From Vicia villosa (Eukaryota > Streptophyta > Magnoliopsida > Fabales > Fabaceae): DNA of 64,000 bases. The translations under genes and the position numbers were made by a program. Of this stretch, positions 48,751-62,290 are shown in pieces. Numbering within the stretch: position 1 is the first letter of the stretch; each line of letters begins with the position of its first letter. The stretch spans positions 123,137,042-123,201,041 of the forward strand of contig NC_081181.1 of NCBI RefSeq assembly GCF_029867415.1. Reading direction: 5' to 3'. The notes below the pieces were generated by a model, which searched no databases, had not been told where the DNA came from, and saw nothing but the letters and a program-made list of their open reading frames with translations.

Positions 48751-49059
48751 TACTTCCGAGTTACTAAACTTTTTTTCTTTCTCATTTCGAAAAAATTATC
48801 TCTTTAATAAACTTTATTCATTTGCAAGTTAAGTGGTCAGAGTACTATATGTGACTAGTCTTATAGAGATGGATATATGGACCGAGGTTAGCGAATCATC
48901 TCGTTTAACTTGTTGTCTGACCGAGTTTTACCATTTATTTGTAGGTTTTATGTAAATTTTGGTTCGTGTGGGGCGCACCATTAAATAGTGAGTTGTGCGG
49001 TCTAAATCCTTAGATTCAAGAGTTTGTTTGTAACCTATCTAACAACTCTTTAAAAAAAA

Positions 49060-49724
49060 GTTATTCTTACACTAAATCCTACACCTACACATTAAACACT
49101 GTTCACAAATACGTGAACAATGTTTTCATTTATTTAAATTTTTACTTTTAGTATATATTTTTCTAAAACTACTTTGATTAATGAAATATTAAAACTTGGT
49201 TAATTCTGTTTGAAGTTTGGTTAATATATATTTTAACATAAAAAATTAATATGCACGGTACAAAATTTGGTTAATCATATTTATAAAATTAATTAATACA
49301 ATTTATAACTTGGTTAATGAGTTCTCAAACATAAAAAAAAAATTTAAATAGTGAAATAAAGTTAGTTAATGGAGTGTAAATGTTGACTAACATATTTATA
49401 ATTTAGTGTCAAAATATGATTAATAGTATGTATTTTATTAATTAAAGAAGTAGTGAAAATGATTAATGAATTATAAGTAAAATAATTGGTTAATAACTTA
49501 AATTTTTGTGGTTAATATAGTTGTGAAGTTGGTTAATGACATAATCTTATATTCTTATATTTGTATTATAAAATAAATTTTAATTTAAATATTATTATTT
49601 TTTAAAATTAAATATATTTTTTTAAAATAATGTTATTTTATTAAAAAACATTGTTCACCGTATAAATATGATGAACAATATATACGATGTAGGTATTGAT
49701 GTAAGAAAATAGTATAAGGATAAC
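49060..49724. mobile_element. AT-rich MITE of about 665 bp
   Basis: The left end (gttattcttacacta, cctacacctacac, gttcacaaatacgtgaacaa) is inverted at the right end (acattgttcacc, cgatgtaggtattgatgtaa, agtataaggataac). The TIR zone is about 90 bp and imperfect. The ends may be off by a few bases. Confidence 0.6.
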
Positions 49725-50099
49725 AAGTTGTTAAAAAAAAATAACTACACTTTTATTCCTTATAATTTTACTCATCATAAACCAATAATTTTAACAAATT
49801 ATAGTAACCGAATATAATCATACTATAAAAACTCAAATTAGTTTAGACTATTAAAGCTCTTTTAAGTATCATTTAGGTCTATTTATACTTTGTACTTATA
49901 ACTCAAAATTATCAACAATAGTATTGTTTTTTAATATTTTTAAATTGAAATTTTCTATTATCAATTTTTTTAAATAAAAAGTTATTTGTTTTTTTATGAA
50001 CCAACACTCACAATTTTAAAGGGAGTGAAATAGAATGTTGGTCATCCCAATAATTGTTTGTTTTGAAGGTTGAAACAATGATTAAATGATTTTTAAACT

Positions 50100-50502
50100 T
50101 TAGTTACATAAGACAAGACGTTGCGTGAGGCGAAATTGATTAGTTAGAGATGAAATATAGTTCCTTAAGATTGATACATTTATGCGTTTTAAACGAGGTG
50201 GTGTATCATATTTTGAATTTAAATACTTCGATAAAGGTTTGTGATGACTTAAAGAGTCAATTTAGGTTCAAGATGTTAACAAAAAAATTGTTCGAAAAGC
50301 AATGACTATACAACTTGAAGAACTAATCATTGATTTGGTAAGGCTTTATTGACTACTCTTACTTAGAGGAAAGACACTATTAATTTTGATGTGCTCACTA
50401 TCAACTATGATCATTTGTTGACTACTCTTACCTAGTGGAAATACACTATTGATCTTAATGTAATTGCTATTACAATTTTGTCTCATTTTCAAAGGAGATG
50501 GA
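50100..50502 (+). pseudogene. Old Ty1/copia gag remnant, left part
   Basis: Scattered frames just left of the LTR array fit copia gag (ALIRL-TTLT..KDTI-type, from ttgactactcttac repeated at 50349 and 50418). It continues on the other side of the array in MDYKGSNSYRR. Heavily decayed; it served as the target of the LTR insertion. Confidence 0.5.
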
Positions 50503-51846
50503 TGTTGAATGTAGTATAGCGGCAAGCAACAAAAGATTTGGAAATATTGATCCGGGAATTATCGTCCACAGAGATGGAGAGATGCCATTCAATAGTTTCT
50601 ATGGTTTTGAGCTCGGGTTTGAATGAACAAAAGATAAACAAAGATATAGACAGGAAAAGAATAAACACATTCTCAGAAGAGAAATAACTTATCAGGAATG
50701 TAAATATATTCACTCTTCACAAACATACACTTACCAACCCGCTATACTCAACCTACGATACTCATCTATGTCATCACGTATCTCTCACATAAGCTTCCAT
50801 CTCTGGAGCACAAACGAGATCCTCTCACAACTAAGGTTATCTCTAACGCAAAGTCACGAGAACATCCGTATTCTCGCGTCGGCGATCTCTCGCGCGCCGC
50901 TCAAACACGAACGCATTAAGAACAGATACAAACAGTGAATGCTAGCTCTAAATCTATCTCTAGAGTTCAGAACCAACAGATTATCATCCTAGATAAAGAT
51001 CCAAGCAGTTTATCTCTAAAGCAACTCAAATCTCCAGCACAGAGCAAAAATCCAGAACAACATCAACACAGATTTGTAAAGCAAGTTAAATATAACATTA
51101 TAATCGGTAAATATACATAAGATTCAAGTAAATATACAAACAAAACCCAACCAAAGAGAAATACACAAAGAAGAAGAGAAATGAACCGAAAATCTCTCGG
51201 TTTGTCAGCTCCGTTCGACGCTCAATCCACCTCCGATCATCCAAATGCAACCTCCGAAGTTGTTTTCTAAGCTAATCTACCCTAAGAATGAAGGTTTGAT
51301 GATTTGGGAACAATTACCCCAAAACATAACCTAAAAATGTGATTTTTACCCCTATTTAACGAGCTGATATCTGTCATGGTCGCTCAGCGGAGGTACTCCC
51401 GCTTAGCGGCTGACAGCAAAAGTGAAATCTTGTTTTCGCCATAAGTTGAGAACCGTAACTCCGAATTGCGCCCGGTTCGAAGCGTTCGAAAGCTTATTCA
51501 ATGCTCTATCCGATAATGAATGAATGGAAACCAAAATGATGATTTTGGCCATCCTTATTTTGAGCCTATGGAAGTCCGCTTGATGGTGGCTAAGCGGGCT
51601 TGCACCAAAACTGCGAAATCGAAGTCGTGCCTTTGACACTTTATTCCTCAAGACTCCAATAAGCATGAATACCTATAAAAACAAAGGAAAAACTATCAAA
51701 TGGTATAAAATTATATGAAAATACAACTATTCACAAAGTATACGTATTTATACACAAAACGGAGAATTATTCAAACGGTATTAGCAAAAGTATCGATAAG
51801 TGCTACTATTTACATACACAAAATAAGTACATTTTGGCACTTATCA
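50503..51846 (-). repeat. LTR copy 1 (1344 bp)
   Basis: On + begins tgttgaatgtagtatagcgg and ends ggcacttatca. Compared with copies 2 and 3 it has private bases, for example tggttttgag (others tggtttcgag), gatcctctc (others gatcatctc) and gcgttcgaaag (others gcgttggaaag). Confidence 0.93.
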
Positions 51847-53878
51847 AACTCTCCCCAACTTGAAACTTTGTTTGTCCTCAAACAATGTCAAATAAATCAA
51901 AGAATTGAAAGTAATAAACCAAAGAATTGTGAATCAACAAGTTTTGAAAACCAAAAACAAATGTATGGTTTAATATAAAAACGTATAAACAAAGTAAATA
52001 CTTACCACTATCCTACAACGACAACATGTAAACGAAACAAATCCTAAGTACAAAAAGCATACAAAACATTCTAACACAATACATGCTCACATCATGAATC
52101 ACACCTAGCAAAAATTCATCAATAGATGAAGAACACACAAAAGTGAAGGACTTTTAACACGCATCCAACAATCTTGCAAACAAAAGATTTGATTATGCAT
52201 TCATCCAAAAATCACATTGAAGATACAAAAGCAAGATCACAAGGGCTTTTCAAGGTTGTAATGTGGCTTGGTTAACAAACAAGGGATATGTCCTAAGGCT
52301 AATCGAAACAAAAACTTGCCTAAACCTAAGGGAGTGATCAATCCACAAATTTCTAAGCAACAAAATCTCGATTAAACTTCTTCCTTAACCACAAGTTTCT
52401 CAAACCAATCACAATACTTATTAGCACAATTATTCTCTTCTCTTTTCTTTTTGTTTTTCAAAACTTTTTCACATTTTTTTTCTTTCTTTTTCTTTTCTTT
52501 CCTTTTCACTTTTTTTTTCTTTCTCTTTCTTCAACCTCATAGCAACAACCAAATAAGTAGCAACCATTTCTCTCCCCAACTTGAATTCAACCACATCATC
52601 ATGTGAATACTCCCCACTTTCTAAGGCAAGGTAAAAATTCATACAAAAAATCATGGTTGAGGGTTCAAGAAAACAAAGAATCAATCATCAATGCAAAAAT
52701 GAGAACTAAACACTCAAAGATAAGCATTTAGCAAAAACAACATGGACATTGACAAAAAGGCTCAAAAGGATTAACAAATGATCACACACTCACAAGGTGA
52801 ATTGACTATTTGGTTATGGTGGTTGTGCTCAAAATGAAACAAAATGCCTTGATCCTTTTCATGCTTTCATAAAATCAACATAAACAAAAGACTAAGCATA
52901 ATAAAATCCAGTTAAAACAAAGATTGTGGCCTCCATCATATATGAACAATGGAAAGCTTCCTCACATTTATGGTTTGGGAACTAAAGTGATTCAATCAAC
53001 AAGCAAGTAATGCAAAAGAATGAATTGTATGGTAATTGTACAAATGAAAAGTTTCCTAAACATGCTATGCTACAGAAAGCGATAAATGAGTACCTTGAAT
53101 GATACGACTTCAAAAACAATATCCTACCATACATCCGCAAGTTGAAACACTCAAGCTTTGGAAAATCACCTAAAAAATCTTCGAATTACCGAACAAAATT
53201 TGAGTACAAACAACCAACGAAAGAGTTAGAAAAAGAAAACTAATATATACTACTAATTAGCCTTGGTGAAAGTGGGAAAAATGAGTGAACCAAGTGGAAT
53301 GGGAACCCCACTGGTACAAAGCAAGAAAACAAAATTTTACCGTCATCGCTTAGCGGAGCTAGGCTCGCTTAGCGGATGACAGAAAAACCAGAAAAATCAT
53401 AACAGCAACAGCTGTTCTAATTTTCTTCTACTTCACCTAAATATCTCTTAAACATAAAAATAAACAAAACTTTACAACCGTTGGGGTGCCTCCCAACAAG
53501 CGCTTGTTTTACGTCGTTAGCTCGACGCCTTTATTGTTTAGGTGTTTGGAAAGTAGCTTCCTCCCGTCATGCCATGGTGACATCTCACAGCACAAGCCTA
53601 AAGAAAGTTTCCTAACCAAAACACTCAACAAATATTACGAGTACAATATATACAATGATTAAACGAACATAAAAATGAAAGTGTACAACTATATACACAA
53701 ACAAACACATATGTACAAGTATGGAACAAATACAATTATTATCATACAAAAAGAGAAAAGTTAGTGAATGTTGGATTTTCAAGTTGAAAAATGAAGATTT
53801 GTTATTAAAGAGCTCATTCGAGATCAACATGTTTCACCAACATTCACCAGTAAAAGTATACTTATACGTAACATATAC

Positions 53879-56043
53879 TGTAACACCCCATATTTTCTAA
53901 TTTTAATTTAATCGGAAATTAAATTATTATTTAGAATTATTTGGTATTTTGTTGAATTATTGGAAAATTATGGATTAAGGGCCATTGGGCTAGAATGGTG
54001 AGATTAGTAGTATGGGGGTGCTAAGGGAGTAAGCCCATTACTAATTATTTTATGTTTTCATAAAATAAAGGAAATAAGGAAAATTGGGAAGAAGGAAAAA
54101 GGAACGTGAAAAGCAGAGCAGAGGAGATGAGAGATTGGAAAGCCGATACGTGAAAGAGGAACAGAAGAGGAAGAGGACTAATCAAGATCTTTGGCTAAGG
54201 TAAGGGGGGACTCTTCCGGTTAATATCTTTTATCGTATTATAGATAATAGGACTGATTTAGATGCATTGTTTGTGTCAATTGGTTGTATGATGGATTGGG
54301 GTTTTGGGATGATTTTGAGGGGAATTGTATGATGTGATGAATCGTATGATTATGTGACTGTTATGATGATTGAATGATCCTTTTGTGTGTTATATTTGTG
54401 TTATAACATGTATGTGGCTGATATGGTGATATTTGAGGTTCATAACATAACTTGATTTGGGTTTTGGGGATTTTGGGATGAATCCCGTAATGCTGTCAAT
54501 CGATGTGAGATCTCTGGTTTTTGCCAGTTCGCGCCGCGAAGGTAGGTGCGCGCCGCGAAGGCGTACTTGTTTCCTCGCATCGCGCCGCGTGCATAGGTTG
54601 GCGCCGCGAACGTGTTTGTATGCTTCAGGTCGCGCCGCGAGCTTTGGTTGCGCCGCGTGCTGTAGCGATAACTGTTTTCTTGTAAAAAGGTTAAAGATGT
54701 GTAACTTTCAAACCGTAAGTCCGTTTTAGACGCCGTTTTGGACGTTGTTCCTTAAATTGAATGTTCTACCATATGAAACGAATAAAACAATAACAACTTG
54801 ATTTTATTTTAAAAAGTATCATTTTCTTCAAATGTGGTTTATTCTGGTTTTGCATAGCTGATGAGGTGCAATGGTTGTTGTGTGCATAATTGAATATGTG
54901 CAATGATGTATGTTGTAATAATGTGGTTGCTTCTGTTAATTGTGCAAATGGGTGTTGTTCATGGTAAATATGGTTATCATGTGTTTTGAGAAATGATGAG
55001 GTAAATACTCTGTCGTTGATGAGTTGCTTTGTTGCACTGTATAATGAATGATTTACCTGTTATGATGTTGTGGTTGTAATTGGTGTTTGTTATACATATA
55101 TTGTTGATGTAAAATATGTATTTTATTGTGGTTGAGAAATAGCATAACTGTGTATGGCTATTGATTATTGTGGTGGTTGATGATTATGACATTTGGTTGA
55201 TTTATGTGGGTGATAAGCATGTTATGGTTGATACATGCATTCATAATCATTATGTGGCTGATCCTTGACGATGGTGGATCAGTGGTAGCTAATTCCCATT
55301 GTGTGGAATTAGTGAGTGGGTGTTGCCGTATCCTTGACGATGGTGGATCGGTGAGTTGGGTTATCCCAGATTTTGGTACCACATGCATATAGTTGCATTT
55401 GCATTAGGTTACTTGTGTTATTATAACATGAATGGAAGATTGTCCAATGTTATAATATGTGATGGTGGTGTAATGGTTATGATTTGTTTGGATGAATTAT
55501 GGTGTTGCCTCTTGGTAATGTATTCTATCTGTTGTTGTGTGTTGATGAGTACTTCCTGACAATCTGAATATAATGAAATTGGATGAATAATGTGACTATG
55601 ATGTGTTATTGTTTATGATTCGATAACATTTGTTAATTGTGAATGAGACTCACCCTTACTTTGATGATTTCAGATTGGCGAGTAGCGGCTTTTGGCTCGG
55701 TGAGGATTAGCTCATGAGCCAGTTTGTTTAGTATAGCGTCGGTGTCATGCTCTGATATTGTAACACTGGGGGAACGCTAGCTTAGATTTGATGATGATAC
55801 TCTATGTTGTTGTTATTGGAGTAATTCTGTGGGATATTGCATAGATGATGTTATGCTTATCCGTATGGTGAATTTCCGCTGTGTTAACATGGGATGTTTA
55901 TGTATTATGATGAATTGTTCCTTAGTGAAAGCATGACATTTGATTTATGATAATTTGTTTTAATTGGAATTGTGGCACCCTTGTTTTCATGTTTTACTCT
56001 GAATTATTTTATAAATTTCCGCGGGGTTTAGAAGGGTGTTACA
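53879..56043. mobile_element. Solo LTR 1 (2165 bp, TSD tatac)
   Basis: Begins TGTAACACCCC and ends GGGTGTTACA, the TG...CA pattern with a 10-bp inverted terminus. tatac flanks both sides (53874-53878, 56044-56048). The uninterrupted sequence survives in the second internal region near 60786. Inside are a GCGCCGCG-rich stretch (54530-54665) and a short repeat of tccttgacgatggtggatc (55262, 55331). No internal retroelement genes, so it is a solo LTR, probably Ty3/gypsy type. Confidence 0.88.
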
Positions 56044-56183
56044 TATACAAGTAAACTTATATGGTGAACATAAACAAGTAAACATGTACAAGTAAATATA
56101 TATACAAGTGAAACTATACAATATATACGATATATACAAAGCTCAAGACCACGGAAACTATTGCGATGCAATTCAAAGAACCA

Positions 56184-56201
56184 TCCCCGGCAACGGCGCC
56201 A
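56184..56201 (-). other. Primer binding site (tRNA-Asp type), first internal region
   Basis: Minus strand TGGCGCCGTTGCCGGGGA, three bases after the LTR end. It is complementary to the 3' end of plant tRNA-Asp as I know it. Second copy at 60926-60943. Confidence 0.85.
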
Positions 56202-56204
56202 TTT

Positions 56205-58760
56205 TGTTGAATGTAGTATAGCGGCAAGCAACAAAAGATTTGGAAATATTGATCCGGGAATTATCGTCCACAGAGATGGAGAGATGCCATTCAATAGTTT
56301 CTATGGTTTCGAGCTCGGGTTTGAATGAACAAAAGATAAACAAAGATATAGACAGGAAAAGAATAAACACATTCTCAGAAGAGAAATAACTTATCAGGAA
56401 TGTAAATATATTCACTCTTCACAAACATACACTTACCAACCCGCTATACTCAACCTACGATACTCATCTATGTCATCACGTATCTCTCACATAAGCTTCC
56501 ATCTCTGGAGCACAAACGAGATCATCTCACAACTAAGGTTATCTCTAACGCAAAGTCACGAGAACATCCGTATTCTCGCGTCGGCGATCTCTCGCGCGCC
56601 GCTCAAACACGAACGCATTAAGAACAGATACAAACAGTGAATGCTGAAGGATAGAAAAACACTTAGAAAGGGGGGGTTTGAATAAGTGTAGCTTTAAAAA
56701 CTAGACAGATAAAAATAAATTGCACAGTTATTTTTATCCTGGTTCGTTGTTAACTAAACTACTCCAGTCCACCCCCGCAGAGATGATTTACCTCAACTGA
56801 GGATTTAATCCACTAATCGCACGGATTACAATGGTTTTCCACTTAGTCCGCAACTAAGTCTTCCAGAGTCTTCTGATCACACACTGATCACTCCAGGAAC
56901 AACTGCTTAGATACCCTCTAAGACTTTTCTAGAGTCTACTGATCAACACGATCACTCTAGTTACAATCTGCTTAGTTCACTCCTAAGACTTCCTAGAGTA
57001 TTCTGATCAACACGATCACTCTAGTTCCTTACAACTTAATGTAATCAATTCTAAGAGTTTACAAATGCTTCTTAAAAGCGATAATCACAACTGTGATATT
57101 TCTCTTAACGTTTAAGCTTAATCTCACTAATATATTACAAAAGCAATGTAGTGAGCTTTGATGAAGATGAAGATTCTGAGTTTAGATTTGAACAGCGTTT
57201 CAGCAAGTGTTTTTGAATAATCTTGTTCAGAAATGGTTAACCTTGCTTCTCATCAGAACTTCATATTTATAGGCGTTGAGAAGATGACCGTTGAATGCAT
57301 TTAATGCTTTGCGTGTTCCGTACAGCATCGCATTTAATGTTATACGCTTTTGTCAACTACCTCGAGCCTTGTTCACGCTGTGTCTACTGACGTAGCCTTT
57401 AATAGCTTTTAACGTTCCTTTTGTCAGTCAGCGTAGCTTGCCACTTGTACTTCCTTCTGATCTGATGTTTGTGAATACAATGTTTGAATATCATCAGAGT
57501 CAAACAGCTTGGTGCATAGCATCTTCTGATCTTCTGACCTTGAAGTGCTTCTGAGCGTGATACCATCTTCTGAGCTTCAGTGCTTCTGATCTCATGTTCT
57601 TCTGATGCTTCCATAGACCCATGTTCTGATTCTGCTTCGACCATCTTTTGATGTCTTGCCAGACCATGTTCTGATGTTGCATGCTGAACCCTTGAGACAA
57701 AGCTTCTGAGCGCTGAATTATGCGTACTCTTTATATATTTCCTGAAAGGGAAATTTCATTGGATTAGAGTACCATATTATCTTAAGCAAAATTCATATTA
57801 TTGTTATCATCAAAACTAAGATAATTGATCAGAACAAATCTTGTTCTAACAAATGCTAGCTCTAAATCTATCTCTAGAGTTCAGAACCAACATATTATCA
57901 TCCTAGATAAAGATCCAAGCAGTTTATCTCTAAAGCAACTCAAATCTCCAGCACAGAGCAAAAATCCAGAACAACATCAACACAGATTTGTAAAGCAAGT
58001 TAAATATAACATTATAATCGGTAAATATACATAAGATTCAAGTAAATATACAAACAAAACCCAACCAAAGAGAAATACACAAAGAAGAAGAGAAATGAAC
58101 CGAAAATCTCTCGGTTTGTCAGCTCCGTTCGACGCTCAATCCACCTCCGATCATCCAAATGCAACCTCCGAAGTTGTTTTCTAAGCTAATCTACCCTAAG
58201 AATGAAGGTTTGATGATTTGGGAACAATTACCCCAAAACATAACCTAAAAATGTGATTTTTACCCCTATTTAACGAGCTGATATCTGTCATGGTCGCTCA
58301 GCGGAGGTACTCCCGCTTAGCGGCTGACAGCAAAAGTGAAATCTTGTTTTCGCCATAAGTTGAGAACCGTAACTCCGAATTGCGCCCGGTTCGAAGCGTT
58401 GGAAAGCTTATTCAATGCTCTATCCGATAATGAATGAATGGAAACCAAAATGATGATTTTGGCCATCCTTATTTTGAGCCTATGGAAGTCCGCTTGATGG
58501 TGGCTAAGCGGGCTTGCACCAAAACTGCGAAATCGAAGTCGTGCCTTTGACACTTTATTCCTCAAGACTCCAATAAGCATGAATACCTATAAAAACAAAG
58601 GAAAAACTATCAAATGGTATAAAATTATATGAAAATACAACTATTCACAAAGTATACGTATTTATACACAAAACGGAGAATTATTCAAACGGTATTAACA
58701 AAAGTATCGATAAGTGCCACTATTTACATACACAAAATAAGTACATTTTGGCACTTATCA
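56205..58760 (-). repeat. LTR copy 2, shared by both units, interrupted
   Basis: Same ends as copy 1. Total 2556 bp because a solo LTR (56645-57851) plus 5-bp duplication is inserted; 2556-1207-5 gives exactly 1344. Confidence 0.93.
56645..57851. mobile_element. Solo LTR 2 (1207 bp, TSD aatgc)
   Basis: Begins TGAAGGATAGAAAAACACTT and ends TTGTTCTAACA. aatgc flanks it on both sides (56640-56644, 57852-57856). The uninterrupted site is seen in LTR copies 1 and 3 (gtgaatgctagctc). The ggggggtttgaataagtg start and a later ctggttcgttgttaac resemble Ty1/copia LTRs of the SIRE/Maximus type; that family label is tentative. Confidence 0.88.
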
Positions 58761-60946
58761 AACTCTCCCCAACTTGAAACTTTGTTTGTCCTCAAACAAT
58801 GTCCAATAAATCAAAGAATTGAAAGTAATAAACCAAAGAATTGTGAATCAACAAGTTTTGAAAACCAAAAACAAATGTATGGTTTAATATAAAAACGTAT
58901 AAACAAAGTAAATACTTACCACTATCCTACAACGACAACATGTAAACGAAACAAATCCTAAGTACAAAAAGCATACAAAACATTCTAACACAATACATGC
59001 TCACATCATGAATCACACCTAGCAAAAATTCATCAATAGATGAAGAACACACAAAAGTGAAGGACTTTTAACACGCATCCAACAATCTTGCAAACAAAAG
59101 ATTTGATTATGCATTCATCCAAAAATCACATTGAAGATACAAAAGCAAGATCACAAGGGCTTTTCAAGGTTGTAATGTGGCTTGGTTAACAAACAAGGGA
59201 TATGTCCTAAGGCTAATCGAAACAAAAACTTGCCTAAACCTAAGGGAGTGATCAATCCACAAATTTCTAAGCAACAAAATCTCGATTAAACTTCTTCCTT
59301 AACCACAAGTTTCTCAAACCAATCACAATACTTATTAGCACAATTATTCTCTTCTCTTTTCTTTTTGTTTTTCAAAACTTTTTCACATTTTTTTTCTTTC
59401 TTTTTCTTTTCTTTCCTTTTCACTTTTTTTTCTTTCTCTTTCTTCAACCTCATAGCAACAACCAAATAAGTAGCAACCATTTCTCTCCCCAACTTGAATT
59501 CAACCACATCATCATGTGAATACTCCCCACTTTCTAAGGCAAGGTAAAAATTCATACAAAAAATCATGGTTGAGGGTTCAAGAAAACAAAGAATCAATCA
59601 TGCATGCAAAAATGAGAACTAAACACTCAAAGATAAGCATTTAGCAAAAACAACATGGACATTGACAAAAAGGCTCGAAAGGATTAACAAATGATCACAC
59701 ACTCACAAGGTGAATTGACTATTTGGTTATGGTGGTTGTGCTCAAAATGAAACAAAATGCCTTGATCCTTTTCATGCTTTCATAAAATCAACATAAACAA
59801 AAGACTAAGCATAATAAAATCCAGTTAAAACAAAGATTGTGGCCTCCAGCATATATGAACAATGGAAAGCTTCCTCACATTTATGGTTTGGGAACTAAAG
59901 TGATTCAATCAACAAGCAAGTAATGCAAAAGAATGAATTGTATGGTAATTGTACAAATGAAAAGTTTCCTAAACATGCTATGCTACAGAAAGCGATAAAT
60001 GAGTACCTTGAATGATACGACTTCAAAAACAATATCCTACCATACATTCGCAAGTTGAAACACTCAAGCTTTGGAAAATCACCTAAAAAATCTTCGAATT
60101 ACCGAACAAAATTTGAGTACAAACAACCAACGAAAGAATTAGAAAAAGAAAACTAATATATACTACTAATTAGCCTTGGTGAAAGTGGGAAAAATGAGTG
60201 AACCAAGTGGAATGGGAACCCCACTGGTACAAAGCAAGAATACAAAATTTTACCGTCATCGCTTAGCGGAGCTAGGCTCGCTTAGCGGATGACAGAAAAA
60301 CCAGAAAAATCATAACAGCAACAGCTGTTCTAATTTTCTTCTACTTCACCTAAATACCTCTTAAACATAAAAATAAACAAACTTTACAACCGTTGGGGTG
60401 CCTCCCAACAAGCGCTTGTTTTACATCGTTAGCTCGACGCCTTTATTGTTTAGGTGTTTGGAAAGTAGCTTCCTCCCGTCATGCCATGGTGACATCTCAC
60501 AGCACAAGCCTAAAGAAAGTTTCCTAACCAAAACACTCAACAAACATTACGAGTACAATATGTACAATGATTAAACGAACATAAAAATGAAAGTGTACAA
60601 CTATATACACAAACAAACACATATGTACAAGTATGGAACAAATACAATTATTATCATACAAAAAGAGAAAAGTTAGTGAATGTTGGATTTTCAAGTTGAA
60701 AAATGAAGATTTGTTATTAAAGAGCTCATTCGAGATCAACATGTTTCACCAACATTCACCAGTAAAAGTATACTTATACGTAACATATACAAGTAAACTT
60801 ATATGGTGAACATAAACAAGTAAACATGTACAAGTAAATATATATACAAGTGAAACTATACAATATATACGATATATACAAAGCTCAAGACCACGGAAAC
60901 TATTGCGATGCAATTCAAAGAACCATCCCCGGCAACGGCGCCATTT
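58761..60946 (-). other. Internal region 2 (2186 bp), uninterrupted
   Basis: Second copy of the internal region: PPT at 58775-58761, PBS at 60943-60926, no long coding frame. Nearly identical to internal region 1 without its inserted solo LTR. Confidence 0.9.
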
Positions 60947-62290
60947 TGTTGAATGTAGTATAGCGGCAAGCAACAAAAGATTTGGAAATATTGATCCGGG
61001 AATTATCGTCCACAGAGATGGAGAGATGCCATTCAATAGTTTCTATGGTTTCGAGCTCGGGTTTGAATGAACAAAAGATAAACAAAGATATAGACAGGAA
61101 AAGAATAAACACATTCTCAGAAGAGAAATAACTTATCAGGAATGTAAATATATTCACTCTTCACAAACATACACTTACCAACCCGCTATACTCAACCTAC
61201 GATACTCATCTATGTCATCACGTATCTCTCACATAAGCTTCCATCTCTGGAGCACAAACGAGATCATCTCACAACTAAGGTTATCTCTAACGCAAAGTCA
61301 CGAGAACATCCGTATTCTCGCGTCGGCGATCTCTCGCGCGCCGCTCAAACACGAACGCATTAAGAACAGATACAAACAGTGAATGCTAGCTCTAAATCTA
61401 TCTCTAGAGTTCAGAACCAACAGATTATCATCCTAGATAAAGATCCAAGCAGTTTATCTCTAAAGCAACTCAAATCTCCAGCACAGAGCAAAAATCCAGA
61501 ACAACATCAACACAGATTTGTAAAGCAAGTTAAATATAACATTATAATCGGTAAATATACATAAGATTCAAGTAAATATACAAACAAAACCCAACCAAAG
61601 AGAAATACACAAAGAAGAAGAGAAATGAACCGAAAATCTCTCGGTTTGTCAGCTCCGTTCGACGCTCAATCCACCTCCGATCATCCAAATGCAACCTCCG
61701 AAGTTGTTTTCTAAACTAATCTACCCTAAGAATGAAGGTTTGATGATTTGTGAACAATTACCCCAAAACATAACCTAAAAATGTGATTTTTACCCCTATT
61801 TAACGAGCTGATATCTGTCATGGTCGCTCAGCGGAGGTACTCCCGCTTAGCGGCTGACAGCAAAAGTGAAATCTTGTTTTCGCCATAAGTTGAGAATCGT
61901 AACTCCGAATTGCGCCCGGTTCGAAGCGTTGGAAAGCTTATTCAATGCTCTATCCGATAATGAATGAATGGAAACCAAAATGATGATTTTGGCCATCCTT
62001 ATTTTGAGCCTATGGAAGTCCGCTTGATGGTGGCTAAGCGGGCTTGCACCAAAACTGCGAAATCGAAGTCGTGCCTTTGACACTTTATTCCTCAAGACTC
62101 CAATAAGCATGAATACCTATAAAAACAAAGGAAAAACTATCAAATGGTATAAAATTATATGAAAATACAACTATTCACAAAGTATACGTATTTATACACA
62201 AAACGGAGAATTATTCAAACGGTATTAACAAAAGTATCGATAAGTGCCACTATTTACATACACAAAATAAGTACATTTTGGCACTTATCA
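60947..62290 (-). repeat. LTR copy 3 (1344 bp)
   Basis: Complete LTR followed directly by the right-hand duplication atgga. Private bases include tctaaactaat, gatttgtgaac and gagaatcgtaa. Confidence 0.93.

Larger units (their letters stand above)
51847..56204 (-). other. Internal region 1, interrupted by a solo LTR
   Basis: Contains the PPT (minus: aagttggggagagtt, 51861-51847) and the PBS (56201-56184). Non-coding. Includes the motif cgcttagcgg twice near 53350-53380. Without the inserted solo LTR (53879-56043) and its duplicated 5 bp it is about 2.19 kb. Confidence 0.88.
50503..62290 (-). mobile_element. Tandem non-autonomous LTR element: LTR-internal-LTR-internal-LTR
   Basis: Three 1344-bp LTRs (the middle one interrupted) alternate with two internal regions of about 2.19 kb. 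On - the LTR runs TGATAAGTGCC ... CATTCAACA. PBS and PPT in each internal region show the element is on the minus strand. One 5-bp duplication, atgga, flanks the whole array (50498-50502 and 62291-62295), so it arose from one insertion. No gag or pol frame exists in the internal regions, so it is a LARD/TRIM-like element needing proteins in trans. LTR copies differ at only a handful of sites. Confidence 0.93.

Noticed and set aside
50489..61157. Conserved small proteins (for example MNIFTFLISYFSS...) found three times
   Set aside because: They lie in the LTRs and repeat only because the LTR copies are almost identical; no domain or codon-level evidence.
50503..62290. Three independent insertions of the same LTR element
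   Set aside because: Only one TSD pair (atgga) exists and the middle LTR abuts both internals directly.
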